Source of the DNA: Lachnospiraceae bacterium
GTDB lineage: Bacteria > Bacillota > Clostridia > Lachnospirales > Lachnospiraceae
Assembly: GCA_902363665.1 (NCBI GenBank)
Contig: CABJAW010000024.1
Location: 1 to 42,384, forward strand
Direction: 5' to 3'
Length of the DNA stretch: 42,384 nt
A program made the translations under genes and the position numbers. The notes under the pieces were generated by a model. That model made no database searches and was not told the origin of the DNA. It saw nothing but the letters and a program-made list of their open reading frames with translations. Below are positions 23,123-31,196 of the stretch, piece after piece (within the stretch, counting starts at the first letter, position 1; every line of letters starts with the position of its first letter).

Positions 23123-25084
23123 TTACCAATATCTCCTTGCACTGCACGGTGTACGATAACCGTAGTCAGAGATAGTAATACCTGTGCTTGCGTTGCTTGC
23201 GTGTACGACCTGACCGTTGCCCATGTAGATCGTAACGTGGCCGATTCCGCTGTCTCCGTAGTAGAAGAGCAGGTCGCCTGCCTGGATCTCACTTAAGTCA
23301 ACCGGTGTTCCGCTGGATGCCTGTGCAGCTGCCGTACGCGGAATCGAAATACCGAAGTTTGCAAATACTGACTGGGTAAATCCGGAACAGTCTGCTCCGT
23401 TTGTCAGGCTTGTACCGCCCCATACATACGGGTTGCCAACGAACTGTGTTGCAAAGTTTACGATTGCCATTCCGGTAGAAGATGCCGGAGCTTCCGTCTG
23501 CGGAGCCTCGGTTTCCTCATACTGAGGTGCCTCCGTCTCTTCATAGGCCGGTGCTTCTGTTTCCTCATACTGAGGAGCTTCTGTCTCTTCGTAGGCCGGT
23601 GCTTCTGTCTGCGTTGTCTCTCCGGTGTAACCGCCTGCTGCCTGCGCATCTGCCGCTGCCTGTGCGTTTAAGTATGCCTGGTATGCTTCCTGAGCTGCCG
23701 CTGCAGTATCATATACTGCCTGCTCATCTCCCTGGGTAGTTGCCGCGTCTGCTGCTGCCTGTGCTTCAAGGTATCTCTGGTATGCTGCATCGGCTGCTGC
23801 CTGTGCGTCACCGGTATAGCTGTAATCATAAGACGGTGCTTCCGTCTGCGGTGTCTCCTCGTAATACTGCGGAGCCTCAGTCTCTTCTGTGTAAGAAGAA
23901 TCTTCTGTATAGGAACCGCCTGCTGCCTGCGCATCAGCTGCCGCCTGCGCATTTACATACTCCTGATATGCTTCCTGCGCTGCCGCTGCGGTGTCATATA
24001 CCTGCTGCTCATCAGCCTGAGTGGTCGCTGCATCTGCCGCTGCCTGTGCATCCAGATAATTCTGATATGCTGCATCTGCCTGCGCCTGTGCATCGCTTCC
24101 GGAGTCATAAGATACTGCCTCTGTCTGCGGAGCCTCGTAAGACTGATCCTCATAGGATGCTGCTGACGCGCTCTCCTGTGCTGCCTGTGTATCCAGGTAC
24201 TCCTGCCACTGCTGATTCTGTCTGTCTTCCTCTGCCTTCTGCTGTGCAAGGTAGTCCGTCCACTGCTGGTCCAGACGTGCCTGCTCCTCATCCAGCGTCT
24301 CTGCCGTCGCATAATACGTATCATAGCCTACGTAGTAAGCATTCACATAGCCGTAAACATCGTTGCCAAGGGCAACCTTCATCCAGTCTCCTTCGTATGC
24401 TACAACTTCAAGCTGATCGGAGCTGTACACGGTACCGATCGCCTCAGAATCCTCACTTGGCTGGGAACGTACCGTCAGGGCATCGGAATAAACCGTTGCC
24501 ACATTATAACCAACTTCTTCCGCAATCGCCTCTGCCTGTGCACCCGTCGCAAAATACTCTGCATTTACATAACCCGTCGCATTGCCGGACTGTACTTTAT
24601 ACCATCCATCAATCGCACCGAGGATTGTGACGGAACCGTTATTGTATACCTTTCCGACTACCTCGCTGTCTGCGCTTGCTTCTTTTCTTACGTTAATATA
24701 TTCCTCACACTGTGCAAACGCCATCTGGCCATTCATGCTTGTATCCAGTACGCCTGCCTGTGCGCTGTTCTCTGTCTCTTCCCCTGCGGACGCATCCGTG
24801 GTATCCTGCGCTGCTTCCGCCGCAGTCTCCTGAACTGCTTCTGTCGCAGCTTCCTGTGTGGCTTCTGTTGTCGCTTCTGTCACAGCTTCTTCCGTCTGTG
24901 TCTCAGCTGTTGTCTCGCTCTCCTGCGTATCTTCTGCTGTACTTCCCGATACACTCTGTACCGCTGTACCGCCAAATCCGGCCAGCGCATCGTCCTTTGC
25001 AGCAAATGCTGCGATTCCCGTTCCGGACACGGTCATGCCCGCCGCCAGAACACATGCTGTAAACTGTAATACTGCTCTTTTCAT
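23123..25084 (-). CDS. Secreted SH3 / NlpC-P60 peptidoglycan hydrolase
   Basis: About 653 residues. A signal peptide (MKRAVLQFTACVLAAGMTVSGTGIAAFA) is followed by a Thr/Glu/Ala-rich region. Two bacterial SH3 domains follow (about 125-185 and 195-255; INVRKEASADSEVVGKVYNN, LTVRSQPSEDSEAIGTVYSS). Then comes a Gln/Ala-rich coiled region with an internal duplication (DAATTQ.DEQ.VYDTAAAAQEA) and PxYEETEAP repeats. The C-terminus is an NlpC/P60 domain (about 545-653) with catalytic Cys in NGADCSGFTQ and His in IGHVTIYMG, plus VVHAS. It would cleave stem peptides of the wall during growth or division. GGAGG lies 10 bases before the ATG; a TTG at 25093 is also in frame. It has its own promoter and terminator. 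Confidence 0.95.
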   Translation of the reverse strand: MKRAVLQFTACVLAAGMTVSGTGIAAFAAKDDALAGFGGTAVQSVSGSTAEDTQESETTAETQTEEAVTEATTEATQEAATEAVQETAAEAAQDTTDASAGEETENSAQAGVLDTSMNGQMAFAQCEEYINVRKEASADSEVVGKVYNNGSVTILGAIDGWYKVQSGNATGYVNAEYFATGAQAEAIAEEVGYNVATVYSDALTVRSQPSEDSEAIGTVYSSDQLEVVAYEGDWMKVALGNDVYGYVNAYYVGYDTYYATAETLDEEQARLDQQWTDYLAQQKAEEDRQNQQWQEYLDTQAAQESASAASYEDQSYEAPQTEAVSYDSGSDAQAQADAAYQNYLDAQAAADAATTQADEQQVYDTAAAAQEAYQEYVNAQAAADAQAAGGSYTEDSSYTEETEAPQYYEETPQTEAPSYDYSYTGDAQAAADAAYQRYLEAQAAADAATTQGDEQAVYDTAAAAQEAYQAYLNAQAAADAQAAGGYTGETTQTEAPAYEETEAPQYEETEAPAYEETEAPQYEETEAPQTEAPASSTGMAIVNFATQFVGNPYVWGGTSLTNGADCSGFTQSVFANFGISIPRTAAAQASSGTPVDLSEIQAGDLLFYYGDSGIGHVTIYMGNGQVVHASNASTGITISDYGYRTPCSARRYW

Positions 25085-25154
25085 TGCTATCAAACCTCCA
25101 AAAAAACCAAACCAAATATATTTATTACGAATTTGTTACATTTATTATGGCGTA

Positions 25155-25184
25155 ATCATAACAAATATGAACTCAAATGTCAAG
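25155..25184 (-). promoter_or_regulatory. Promoter of the NlpC/P60 gene
   Basis: TTGACA (25184-25179), 18 bases at most, and TATGAT (25160-25155) on the minus strand with near-ideal spacing. Downstream, TGTAAC-N5-CGTAAT resembles a WalR box with one mismatch, but this is weak. TGAACTCA (25168-25175) inside the spacer is repeated as its complement at 25241-25248. Confidence 0.75.
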
Positions 25185-25371
25185 TATTATTAATATTTTT
25201 TAATTTTCGTAATTTTTTCGATATGAATTTGATAACAATATGAGTTCATTTTGTAACTTATGCAGGAGTGATATGGCAAAGCCAAAGCGGCAGTTCACAA
25301 CCTTCTCCCTGATACAGATAAATTCTCTGCTTACCGTTCCGCGCGGCCTCACCGGTGGCTTGCCCGAATCC
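25185..25371. other. Intergenic stretch without a supported gene
   Basis: AT-rich up to 25250, with the second TGAGTTCA site at 25241. A short plus-strand frame beginning near 25273 (after GGAGTGAT) reads MAKPKRQFTTF but runs into the trxB terminator and the MITE and matches nothing that I know. I see no convincing gene. Confidence 0.4.
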
Positions 25372-25406
25372 ACAAAAAGACCGGGAATGCTGCCACTCCC
25401 GGTCTT
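25372..25406 (-). terminator. Terminator of trxB
   Basis: AAGACCGGGA (25377-25386) pairs with TCCCGGTCTT (25397-25406), and the minus transcript ends in CTTTTTGTG. It lies beyond the inserted MITE-like element. Confidence 0.85.
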
Positions 25407-25429
25407 ACCTGCTTATTATGTGATATTTT

Positions 25430-25571
25430 GTAACTGTTCAGAGCCAGGCAAAATTTCATAAAACAGGCGGAAAATGCTTGCATTTTTAAGCCTGTTTTTG
25501 AAATTTTATTTGGCGGATACGCCACACCGACGAAATGCGTAGCATTTTGGAGGTTGGCTCTGAACAGTTAC
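25430..25571. repeat. 142-bp MITE-like element, copy 1
   Basis: Bounded by GTAACTGTTCAGAGCCA and TGGCTCTGAACAGTTAC, a perfect inverted repeat of 17 bases. Inside, AAAATTTC...AACAGGC pairs with GCCTGTTTTTGAAATTTT and GGCGGATACGCC forms a small stem. Only one base differs from copy 2 (34320-34461). It carries no reading frame and sits between the trxB stop codon and the trxB terminator. Confidence 0.92.
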
Positions 25572-25580
25572 GATATTTTT

Positions 25581-26498
25581 TTACGCCATCAGATACTTCT
25601 GCGCCGCAATCGCCGCGTTCGCTCCATCCGCCGCAGCCGTAATGATCTGCCGCAATGCCTTGGTCCGGATATCGCCTGCGGCAAAAATGCCAGGCTGACT
25701 TGTAGCGGTATCTTCCCCTGCCACAATATATCCCGTCTCATCTGTCTGTAACAGTTTTGAAACAATTTCCGTCTCCGGAGTCATTCCGACTGCGATGAAC
25801 ACGCCGTCCAGATCCAGCATCCGCTCTTCCCCGGTTTTTACATGCTTCATCCACAGCCCCTCGACATGTTCCTCCCCGACGATCCGTGTGATTTCCGTAT
25901 CCCACAAAAATGTGACATTTTCGCAGCCTTTCAGCTGATCCTGCAAAATCGCTGCTGCCCGCATTGTATTCCGCCTGTGGATCACATAGACATGTTCACA
26001 CCCTTTTGCCAGATAAATCGCATCCTCTGCCGCAGCATCACCGCCTCCGATAACCGCCACCGTTCTTCCCTTAAAAAATGCCCCGTCGCAGGTCGCGCAG
26101 TAGGAAACGCCCATACCGGTCAGTTCCTTTTCCCCCGGAATACCAAGCAGACGATGCTTTGCACCCATTGCAAAAATTACGCTTCTGGCACGATATACCT
26201 CGCCATCTGTGTAAATCGCTTTGATCCGGCCTTCCTCCTCAATATCAAGATGTCTTACTTCTATATTAATAAAGGAAACGCCAAGTCTGTCTGCATGTTC
26301 CCGCATCTTCATCCCAAGTTCAAAACCACCGATCCCGGGAAGCCCCGGATAATTATCCACCTCATATGTGTTCAACACCTGACCGCCGCTCATGCTCTCC
26401 TTTTCCAGAACAACAAACGACAGCCCTGCACGTTTTGCATAAATAGCTGCCGTCAGACCGGCCGGTCCGGATCCCGCGATAATCAAATCATAAACCAT
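25581..26498 (-). CDS. trxB: Thioredoxin reductase (NADPH-type)
   Basis: A 305-residue flavoprotein of normal length. The FAD-binding GSGPAGLTAAIYAKRAG is at residues 9-25, the redox-active CATC at 134-137, and the NADPH site GGGDAAAEDA with HRRNTMRA at about 156-185. The C-terminal GIFAAGDIRTKALRQIITAAADG is the second FAD motif. It reduces thioredoxin and so supports peroxide defence. No thioredoxin gene is adjacent. GGGAGGC lies before the start. It diverges from perR across 470 bp, and a MITE-like element lies 10 bp after its stop codon. Confidence 0.95.
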   Translation of the reverse strand: MVYDLIIAGSGPAGLTAAIYAKRAGLSFVVLEKESMSGGQVLNTYEVDNYPGLPGIGGFELGMKMREHADRLGVSFINIEVRHLDIEEEGRIKAIYTDGEVYRARSVIFAMGAKHRLLGIPGEKELTGMGVSYCATCDGAFFKGRTVAVIGGGDAAAEDAIYLAKGCEHVYVIHRRNTMRAAAILQDQLKGCENVTFLWDTEITRIVGEEHVEGLWMKHVKTGEERMLDLDGVFIAVGMTPETEIVSKLLQTDETGYIVAGEDTATSQPGIFAAGDIRTKALRQIITAAADGANAAIAAQKYLMA

Positions 26499-26785
26499 GC
26501 TTTTCTGCCTCCCATTTTCTCCCGAATTGATTCTGAAGATCTGCTTTGATGGCTGCCATCGTCCATCTGTCTCTCTACAGCTTTCGGACTTACTGTTTCA
26601 TTGTGTTGCTGTCCCACACAGCAGATACCCGCTTTCATCCCCCTGCTCTTACAGTTTCTCTGTTCTGCAGCATTTTTATCCATACGGCTTTCATTTTTCC
26701 GGCTCTTTTGACCCGGAGCGTGTTTGAAAAATCATTCTGGCAATCGATACGCCGCCCGTCTTTTTCTCTTCATCTCTGTATTTTT

Positions 26786-26814
26786 AGAATACCATTTTCT
26801 GCCATGAATGGCAA
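26786..26814 (-). promoter_or_regulatory. Candidate promoter of trxB
   Basis: On the minus strand TTGCCA (26814-26809) and TATTCT (26791-26786) are 17 bases apart. It would give an unusually long leader of about 280 nt, and no other structure was recognised in 26499-26785. Confidence 0.4.
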
Positions 26815-26903
26815 CCAGAACACCGTTTACTCTCCGTTTATTTTCTGATCAGCCTGGGTGCGGATCCGCTTCCAAAATTCGTTTATTTTTTTGCACTTTT
26901 CAC

Positions 26904-26932
26904 TTGACATGTGATACTTCTTCTGTTATATT
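26904..26932 (+). promoter_or_regulatory. Promoter of perR
   Basis: TTGACA (26904-26909), 17 bases, TATATT (26927-26932). A possible Fur/PerR-type operator CAGTAACAATTATTA begins six bases later (26938-26952). Confidence 0.8.
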
Positions 26933-26972
26933 GATTACAGTAACAATTATTATTATCAAGGAGATGCAGTGT

Positions 26973-27371
26973 ATGCAGAGAAAATATAGCAGACAGCGAG
27001 AGGCAATCAAGGAGTTTCTGGCCGGTCGTACCGATCATCCCACTGCCGACACGGTCTATACCTGCCTCCGTGAGCAGTATCCGAATATCAGTCTCGGCAC
27101 AGTCTACCGGAATCTTACTCTCCTCACTGAAATGGGTGAGATCATGAAGATCACCACGGGCGAAGGAGCCGACCGGTTTGATGCAAATGTACAGCGGCAT
27201 CATCACTTCATCTGCACCAGCTGTCAGAGCGTTTACGATCTTCCAGGCATGGGAAATATCGATTCCGTGATGGATACCGCAGCTGCCAGCTGCAAAGGAA
27301 CGATCGACACATACCGGATCAATTTTTACGGAACCTGCGAACATTGTCTGAAAACAAAAAATCCCTCTTGA
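26973..27371 (+). CDS. perR: PerR-type Fur-family peroxide sensor/repressor
   Basis: A 132-residue Fur-family protein with an N-terminal winged helix (residues 1-70, HPTADTVYTCLREQYPNISLGTVYRNLTLL) and a metal-binding C-terminal half. The structural zinc site is CTSC (81-84) plus CEHC (122-125). Regulatory metal ligands are likely around RHHHF (75-79) and Asp89 in VYDLP; an Asp here is typical of PerR, where Fur has Glu, so peroxide sensing is more likely than iron sensing. AAGGAG lies before ATG 26973. It is followed by reverse rubrerythrin, a classic PerR target in clostridia, and a similar operator lies at both promoters, which suggests autoregulation. Confidence 0.88.
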   Translation: MQRKYSRQREAIKEFLAGRTDHPTADTVYTCLREQYPNISLGTVYRNLTLLTEMGEIMKITTGEGADRFDANVQRHHHFICTSCQSVYDLPGMGNIDSVMDTAAASCKGTIDTYRINFYGTCEHCLKTKNPS

Positions 27372-27400
27372 AAATATGATAACTATTTCTCAATAAGGGC

Positions 27401-27448
27401 TTGACAATCAGACAGCAACGTGTTATATTAAAACAGTAATAGTTACTG
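27401..27448 (+). promoter_or_regulatory. Promoter and PerR-type operator of the rubrerythrin gene
   Basis: TTGACA (27401-27406), 17 bases, TATATT (27424-27429). At the start point lies the near-palindrome CAGTAATAGTTACTG (27434-27448) in 7-1-7 arrangement, placed as the similar sequence at the perR promoter. Confidence 0.75.
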
Positions 27449-27500
27449 ATATCAATTAAAAATTATTTCAGTACTTTTACTACACCGTTTCAGAACGAAT

Positions 27501-27584
27501 AGCTGTTTTTCAGCTTATCAGAAGAAGAGGATTCTTCTGATACAGGCAGATCCATTCACTCACCTGTAAAATAATTACTGCCTG
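27501..27584 (+). promoter_or_regulatory. Structured 5' leader of the rubrerythrin mRNA
   Basis: The leader of about 200 nt contains AGCTG-TTTTT-CAGCT (27501-27515), a perfect 11-bp hairpin TATCAGAAGAA/TTCTTCTGATA with a 5-base loop (27516-27542), and CAGGCAG pairing with CTGCCTG (27544-27550, 27578-27584). No U-tract follows, so these are mRNA-stability or regulatory structures, not a terminator. Confidence 0.6.
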
Positions 27585-27637
27585 ATTCGGTTAAAATAAC
27601 AACAACATGACATCAAAAAGAAAAGGAGATCATTACT

Positions 27638-28180
27638 ATGAAGAAATTTGTATGCAGCGTATGTGGATATGTTTATGAAGGAGAAGCAGCACCGGAAGTA
27701 TGTCCGATCTGTAAAGCACCGGCTTCCAAATTTGTTGAGCAGTCTGATGAGAAGACCTGGGCAGCTGAGCATGTAGTTGGCGTAGCAGCTGACGTTCCGG
27801 AAGATATCAAAGCTGATCTTCGTGCAAACTTTGAGGGCGAGTGCTCTGAGGTAGGTATGTATCTTGCAATGGCAAGAGTTGCTCACAGAGAAGGATATCC
27901 GGAAATCGGCCTCTACTGGGAGAAAGCAGCTTACGAAGAGGCTGAGCATGCAGCAAAATTCGCTGAACTTCTCGGCGAAGTCGTTACTTCCAGCACCAAG
28001 AAGAACCTTGAGCTTCGTGTAGAGGCAGAGAACGGCGCTACCGCAGGCAAGACCGATCTTGCAAAGCGTGCAAAAGCAGCAAACCTTGACGCGATCCATG
28101 ACACCGTTCACGAGATGGCAAGAGACGAGGCTAGACACGGCAAAGCATTCGAGGGTCTGCTGAAGAGATACTTTGGCTAA
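27638..28180 (+). CDS. rbr: Reverse rubrerythrin (NADH peroxidase type)
   Basis: A 180-residue protein with the rubredoxin domain first: CSVC (6-9) and CPIC (22-25) bind one iron. The four-helix diiron domain follows, with ligands in [15 protein letters not shown] (about 68-82), EEAEHAAKF and DEARHGKAF. The domain order is reversed relative to classical rubrerythrin and is typical of anaerobic clostridia, where the protein reduces hydrogen peroxide in the cytoplasm. Codon use is strongly biased to frequent codons (AAG/GCA/GTT), pointing to high expression. A strong ribosome site (AAAGGAG), an ideal promoter and a long structured leader agree with this. It sits next to perR. Confidence 0.95.
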   Translation: MKKFVCSVCGYVYEGEAAPEVCPICKAPASKFVEQSDEKTWAAEHVVGVAADVPEDIKADLRANFEGECSEVGMYLAMARVAHREGYPEIGLYWEKAAYEEAEHAAKFAELLGEVVTSSTKKNLELRVEAENGATAGKTDLAKRAKAANLDAIHDTVHEMARDEARHGKAFEGLLKRYFG

Positions 28181-28183
28181 GCT

Positions 28184-28317
28184 ACGAGCCATGCAAAATA
28201 GTAAAAATAACGCCCTGCAAGTTTACTTGCAAGGGCGTTTATTTTTGCTATTTTATACGGCGACAGCCGTCCATGAGGAAGTAGCCGCAGGCGGATTCCG
28301 AATGGAGCATGGCTCGT
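28184..28317. repeat. Inverted-repeat-bounded module around the rubrerythrin terminator
   Basis: ACGAGCCATGC (28184-28194), four bases after the stop codon, is mirrored by GCATGGCTCGT (28307-28317). The 112 bp between hold the long hairpin and one of two GGCGACAGCC copies (the other at about 28352). Confidence 0.6.
28195..28254 (+). terminator. Long hairpin terminator after rubrerythrin
   Basis: AAAATAGTAAAAATAACGCCC...TGCAAG pairs almost perfectly with CTTGCAAGGGCG...TTTTTGCTATTTT, giving a stem of about 27 bp around TTTA. With T-rich sequence on both sides it may act in both directions. Confidence 0.8.
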
Positions 28318-28381
28318 TTTGCCAGGCTTTCTTGTTTTTTAGATGTATCTGGCGACAGCCATTCTTCCCCTCTTCTCCACT

Positions 28382-29827
28382 TTACCACCGATAGTTAAAC
28401 ACGTAGTCATAATCAAATGTACACGGATTCTTTACAAAATCATAATCCTTTCTGACTCTGTTTGCCGGAATCGTTACAGTCAGTTTATTTACGCTGTAAC
28501 TGCTCGCCCGGAATCCAAATTTCGGCATCTTATAGTCTCCGATCAGATTATCATTACTGTCTCTGACAGCAAGATACATATAGTCAAAGCTGGTAATATT
28601 GTATTTGTGGGTATTTACAAAATAGCCTTCTACCGTGATACTTCCATTTGCATTCCGTCTTACTTTTGAAATGAAATAATCATCCATGGCATTTTGGTAA
28701 GCTCCCGGTCTCGTTACTACTTTCCAGTTCTTTTCGTTTGAGCGAACCTGAACGGTAAAGGTTAATTTCACACCATTTGCCGTTGCAAAAATCTTACAGC
28801 TGCCAAGTCCTACCGCCGTAACCTTTCCATTCGTTACAGTAGCTACTTTTTTATTGCTTGTTTCCCATTTTACAGACTGCGACGCGCCTGTTACCTTTAA
28901 GGTCAGGGAAGTGCGGAGTGACATCGTTGCCTTCTCCTGAGACAGCTTCGGCTTATTTACTGTGACAACACAGCTGGTCTGTCTGGTCTTTCCCTCCAGT
29001 TTGTAGGTGGCTGTGATCGTTGCTTTTCCAGGCGCTTTTGCCTTTACCTTACCATTTGCAACCGTCGCAATCTTCGTGTTGGAACTCTTCCATGTAACAG
29101 CCGTTCTTTTCGGCAGATTTTTCAGGGTCAGCTTTGTGCTTGCGCCAATGTTCAGGGATGCGGCCGCTTTACTCATCGCCGGAAGTGATCTGACGGTAAG
29201 CTCCAGCTCTGCCCTTCCGCCCTCGTTCCATACCATCAGGAATGTTTTTCCTGCCTTTTTGGCAGTTACCATTCCGGTCTGAGAAATCGATGCAACAGAC
29301 GCCTTGTCCGAAGCAAACTGTGTTTTTACCCCGCTCTTTCCGTCCGTGATCGTTTTATAAGGAAGCTTAAACGTAGTTCCTGCGTATACTGTCTTTTTCT
29401 TCGGCACACAGGAAACCGCATATCTGTGTACATTCAGGGTTGCCACTTTTTTATTGCCTGCAGCATCTGTTTTTGTTGCTGTCACAGTAATCGGCTTATA
29501 CGTGTTATACGGCACATCGTAGTTTGCGCAGAGGTAAAAACCATCCGGCTCACTTTTCTCATACTCGAGATATGCCACACTTTTGTTGCTTACCTTTATC
29601 GTTACATTTTTGTCCGTATATTTCCAGTTCTCCGGAAGCTTGATCCGGTACCAGTTGACCATCCCGTTAATCATCTGGTCCGTAGTTGGTTTTTTGCTAT
29701 AGCCATCAATAAATTTTACCTGCTGTGTCGCCGCCTGTGCATTCTCCGGTACGATCACCATCATTCCGATCAGAAGCACTGCCATCATTAAAAAATGCGA
29801 TGCTACGTTGAAACATCTTTTTTTCAT
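28382..29827 (-). CDS. Secreted protein with bacterial Ig-like (BIG2) domains
   Basis: A 481-residue exported protein. Its signal peptide is FLMMAVLLIGMMVIVPENAQA. An N-terminal beta-rich domain (about 30-110) is followed by three BIG2-like repeats (about 110-190, 190-275 and 275-345). The repeats carry the motif WKSSNTKIATVANGKVKA and close variants (WETSNKKVATVTNGKVTA). A C-terminal domain of about 110 residues ends in NPCTFDYDYVFNYRW. Such proteins are adhesin-like or matrix surface proteins; no anchor (LPXTG or SLH) is visible. AAGGAG lies 8 bases before ATG 29827; the upstream extension has no support. It has its own promoter candidate and lies downstream of the beta-helix gene. Confidence 0.9.
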   Translation of the reverse strand: MKKRCFNVASHFLMMAVLLIGMMVIVPENAQAATQQVKFIDGYSKKPTTDQMINGMVNWYRIKLPENWKYTDKNVTIKVSNKSVAYLEYEKSEPDGFYLCANYDVPYNTYKPITVTATKTDAAGNKKVATLNVHRYAVSCVPKKKTVYAGTTFKLPYKTITDGKSGVKTQFASDKASVASISQTGMVTAKKAGKTFLMVWNEGGRAELELTVRSLPAMSKAAASLNIGASTKLTLKNLPKRTAVTWKSSNTKIATVANGKVKAKAPGKATITATYKLEGKTRQTSCVVTVNKPKLSQEKATMSLRTSLTLKVTGASQSVKWETSNKKVATVTNGKVTAVGLGSCKIFATANGVKLTFTVQVRSNEKNWKVVTRPGAYQNAMDDYFISKVRRNANGSITVEGYFVNTHKYNITSFDYMYLAVRDSNDNLIGDYKMPKFGFRASSYSVNKLTVTIPANRVRKDYDFVKNPCTFDYDYVFNYRW

Positions 29828-29869
29828 CTCTTCTTCTCCTTTCCGCCCTGCATTGCCAGAGGTGCCACA

Positions 29870-29899
29870 AGTATATGGCAAAAGCTTCCTTGAAAACAA
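29870..29899 (-). promoter_or_regulatory. Candidate promoter of the Ig-like protein gene
   Basis: TTGTTT (29899-29894), 18 bases, TATACT (29875-29870) on the minus strand, 43 bp before the ATG. Confidence 0.5.
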
Positions 29900-29937
29900 T
29901 TACCTGACAGCATAGTAAACAGTAATAAGGAACTTTT

Positions 29938-31185
29938 TTAGTCGAACGAGGCATTCGCCGTATTCACCGGATGCTCCGCTTTATTCACAATATCTGCCTC
30001 ATTTCCAGAGAATACGCTTCCCGAAAAATCGAGGACTTCATTGCCCGGCAGGCTGTCAATGCAGACCGCTGTGCCATTGCCGGTAAAGGTATCATTCTGA
30101 TAAGTCGGACAGGTACCGTAAGCCATGCTTGTATTAAATTTCAGCGCTGTCCGATTATTCGTAAAAGTGCTGTCTGCCGCACAGACCCATCCTCCGTTCC
30201 GCGCAATCGCCGCCGTGTCAAATCCGTCAAAACTGCACCCTGAAATGTACACAAAACAGTATGCATCCACTCCGATTCCGGAATCTCCCGCAAAACGCAG
30301 CCCAAACAGATCCGCAGAATTTCCGTTCTTCCCCTGCAGGCGGACCGTCCCGGTAAAGGCAGTCATCTCATCACCCTCTGTACTGCCATAAATACCAAAG
30401 GTATGGTCACCGAACATAATATCGCCCTCATAGGTAACAGCCGGGAGATACAGATAAACCGGTATATCCGAAGAATATTCCTCATCGATCGACGCCAGCA
30501 GTGCATTTAATTCTTCCACGGTCTCCATCGGTGCATCCTCCGGATGGTAAGTGACCGCCTCCTGCTTTTCAACAGTAAGCCTCGTTCCAAGTGAAATCGT
30601 ATCTCCGTTTTTCATCGTCAGATTCCAGACGATATCATTCACTCCGCTGTCGGACAGATAGTGGATATTCGAAACGTACGCCGCATTTGGAAAACTTTCT
30701 TGATGAACCGGTTCTGAATAATCCATCTGCTTTGAATCTTCTCCCGGTTTCGTCTCAACCTCGCAGGACTCTACCTCGCTGACAAACTCCTCCCATGGAA
30801 GCGCTCCGCTTTCCTCATCCAGCACGTACAGCTGGCATGGAAGCGCACTGTCCATTCCTTCCGCGATCCGGTCCGTCCGTTCCTTTTCCGCCTGTCCGGC
30901 CACGCCATCTCCTTCCGAAAATGTCAGCAGCACTTTGTAAGACTTCTCTTCATTCGGATAAATGATCTGTGCACCGCCTTCATAACTGCGTGGTCTGTGA
31001 TATTGGGAAAACGCCATCCCGGCGGCTGCCGCAAGAACCGCCAAAACTGCGCCTGTCACTACCTTCTTTTTCCAGCGTCCCGGCGCTTTTACCTCCTGTT
31101 TTTCGGTCTGAACCGCCGTACAATGAGGACAGAAAGACGCCTTCTCCGGAAGCAGCTGCCCGCATTTCACACATTTTTTGCTCAT
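29938..31185 (-). CDS. Zinc-ribbon, single-pass protein with extracellular beta-helix domain
   Basis: A 415-residue protein. A cytoplasmic zinc ribbon (CVKCGQLLPEKASFCPHC, residues 5-22) precedes one membrane segment (KVVTGAVLAVLAAAAGMAF, about 41-59). A large outer part follows whose last 170 residues look like a right-handed parallel beta-helix: short repeating strands with GCSFDGFDTAAIARNGG, STFTNNRTALKFN and DTFTGNGTAVCID. The middle holds LASIDEEYSSDIPVYLYLPAVTYEGD. The start follows a weak ribosome site (AAGGAGAAAAAT). It begins 11 bp after the kinase stop, so the two are one operon. The zinc ribbon would face the cytoplasm where the kinase is, suggesting a kinase-linked surface sensor or substrate (inference). 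Confidence 0.8.
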   Translation of the reverse strand: MSKKCVKCGQLLPEKASFCPHCTAVQTEKQEVKAPGRWKKKVVTGAVLAVLAAAAGMAFSQYHRPRSYEGGAQIIYPNEEKSYKVLLTFSEGDGVAGQAEKERTDRIAEGMDSALPCQLYVLDEESGALPWEEFVSEVESCEVETKPGEDSKQMDYSEPVHQESFPNAAYVSNIHYLSDSGVNDIVWNLTMKNGDTISLGTRLTVEKQEAVTYHPEDAPMETVEELNALLASIDEEYSSDIPVYLYLPAVTYEGDIMFGDHTFGIYGSTEGDEMTAFTGTVRLQGKNGNSADLFGLRFAGDSGIGVDAYCFVYISGCSFDGFDTAAIARNGGWVCAADSTFTNNRTALKFNTSMAYGTCPTYQNDTFTGNGTAVCIDSLPGNEVLDFSGSVFSGNEADIVNKAEHPVNTANASFD

Positions 31186-31196
31186 ATTTTTCTCCT

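Noticed and set aside
23480..24100. CRISPR-like regular repeats
   Set aside because: The repeats are in-frame protein-coding repeats of the NlpC/P60 gene (EAPxYEET and QAAADA units), without spacers.
25240..25461. Plus-strand frame starting near the TGAGTTCA site
   Set aside because: Runs through the trxB terminator and into the MITE, so it cannot be an old conserved gene.
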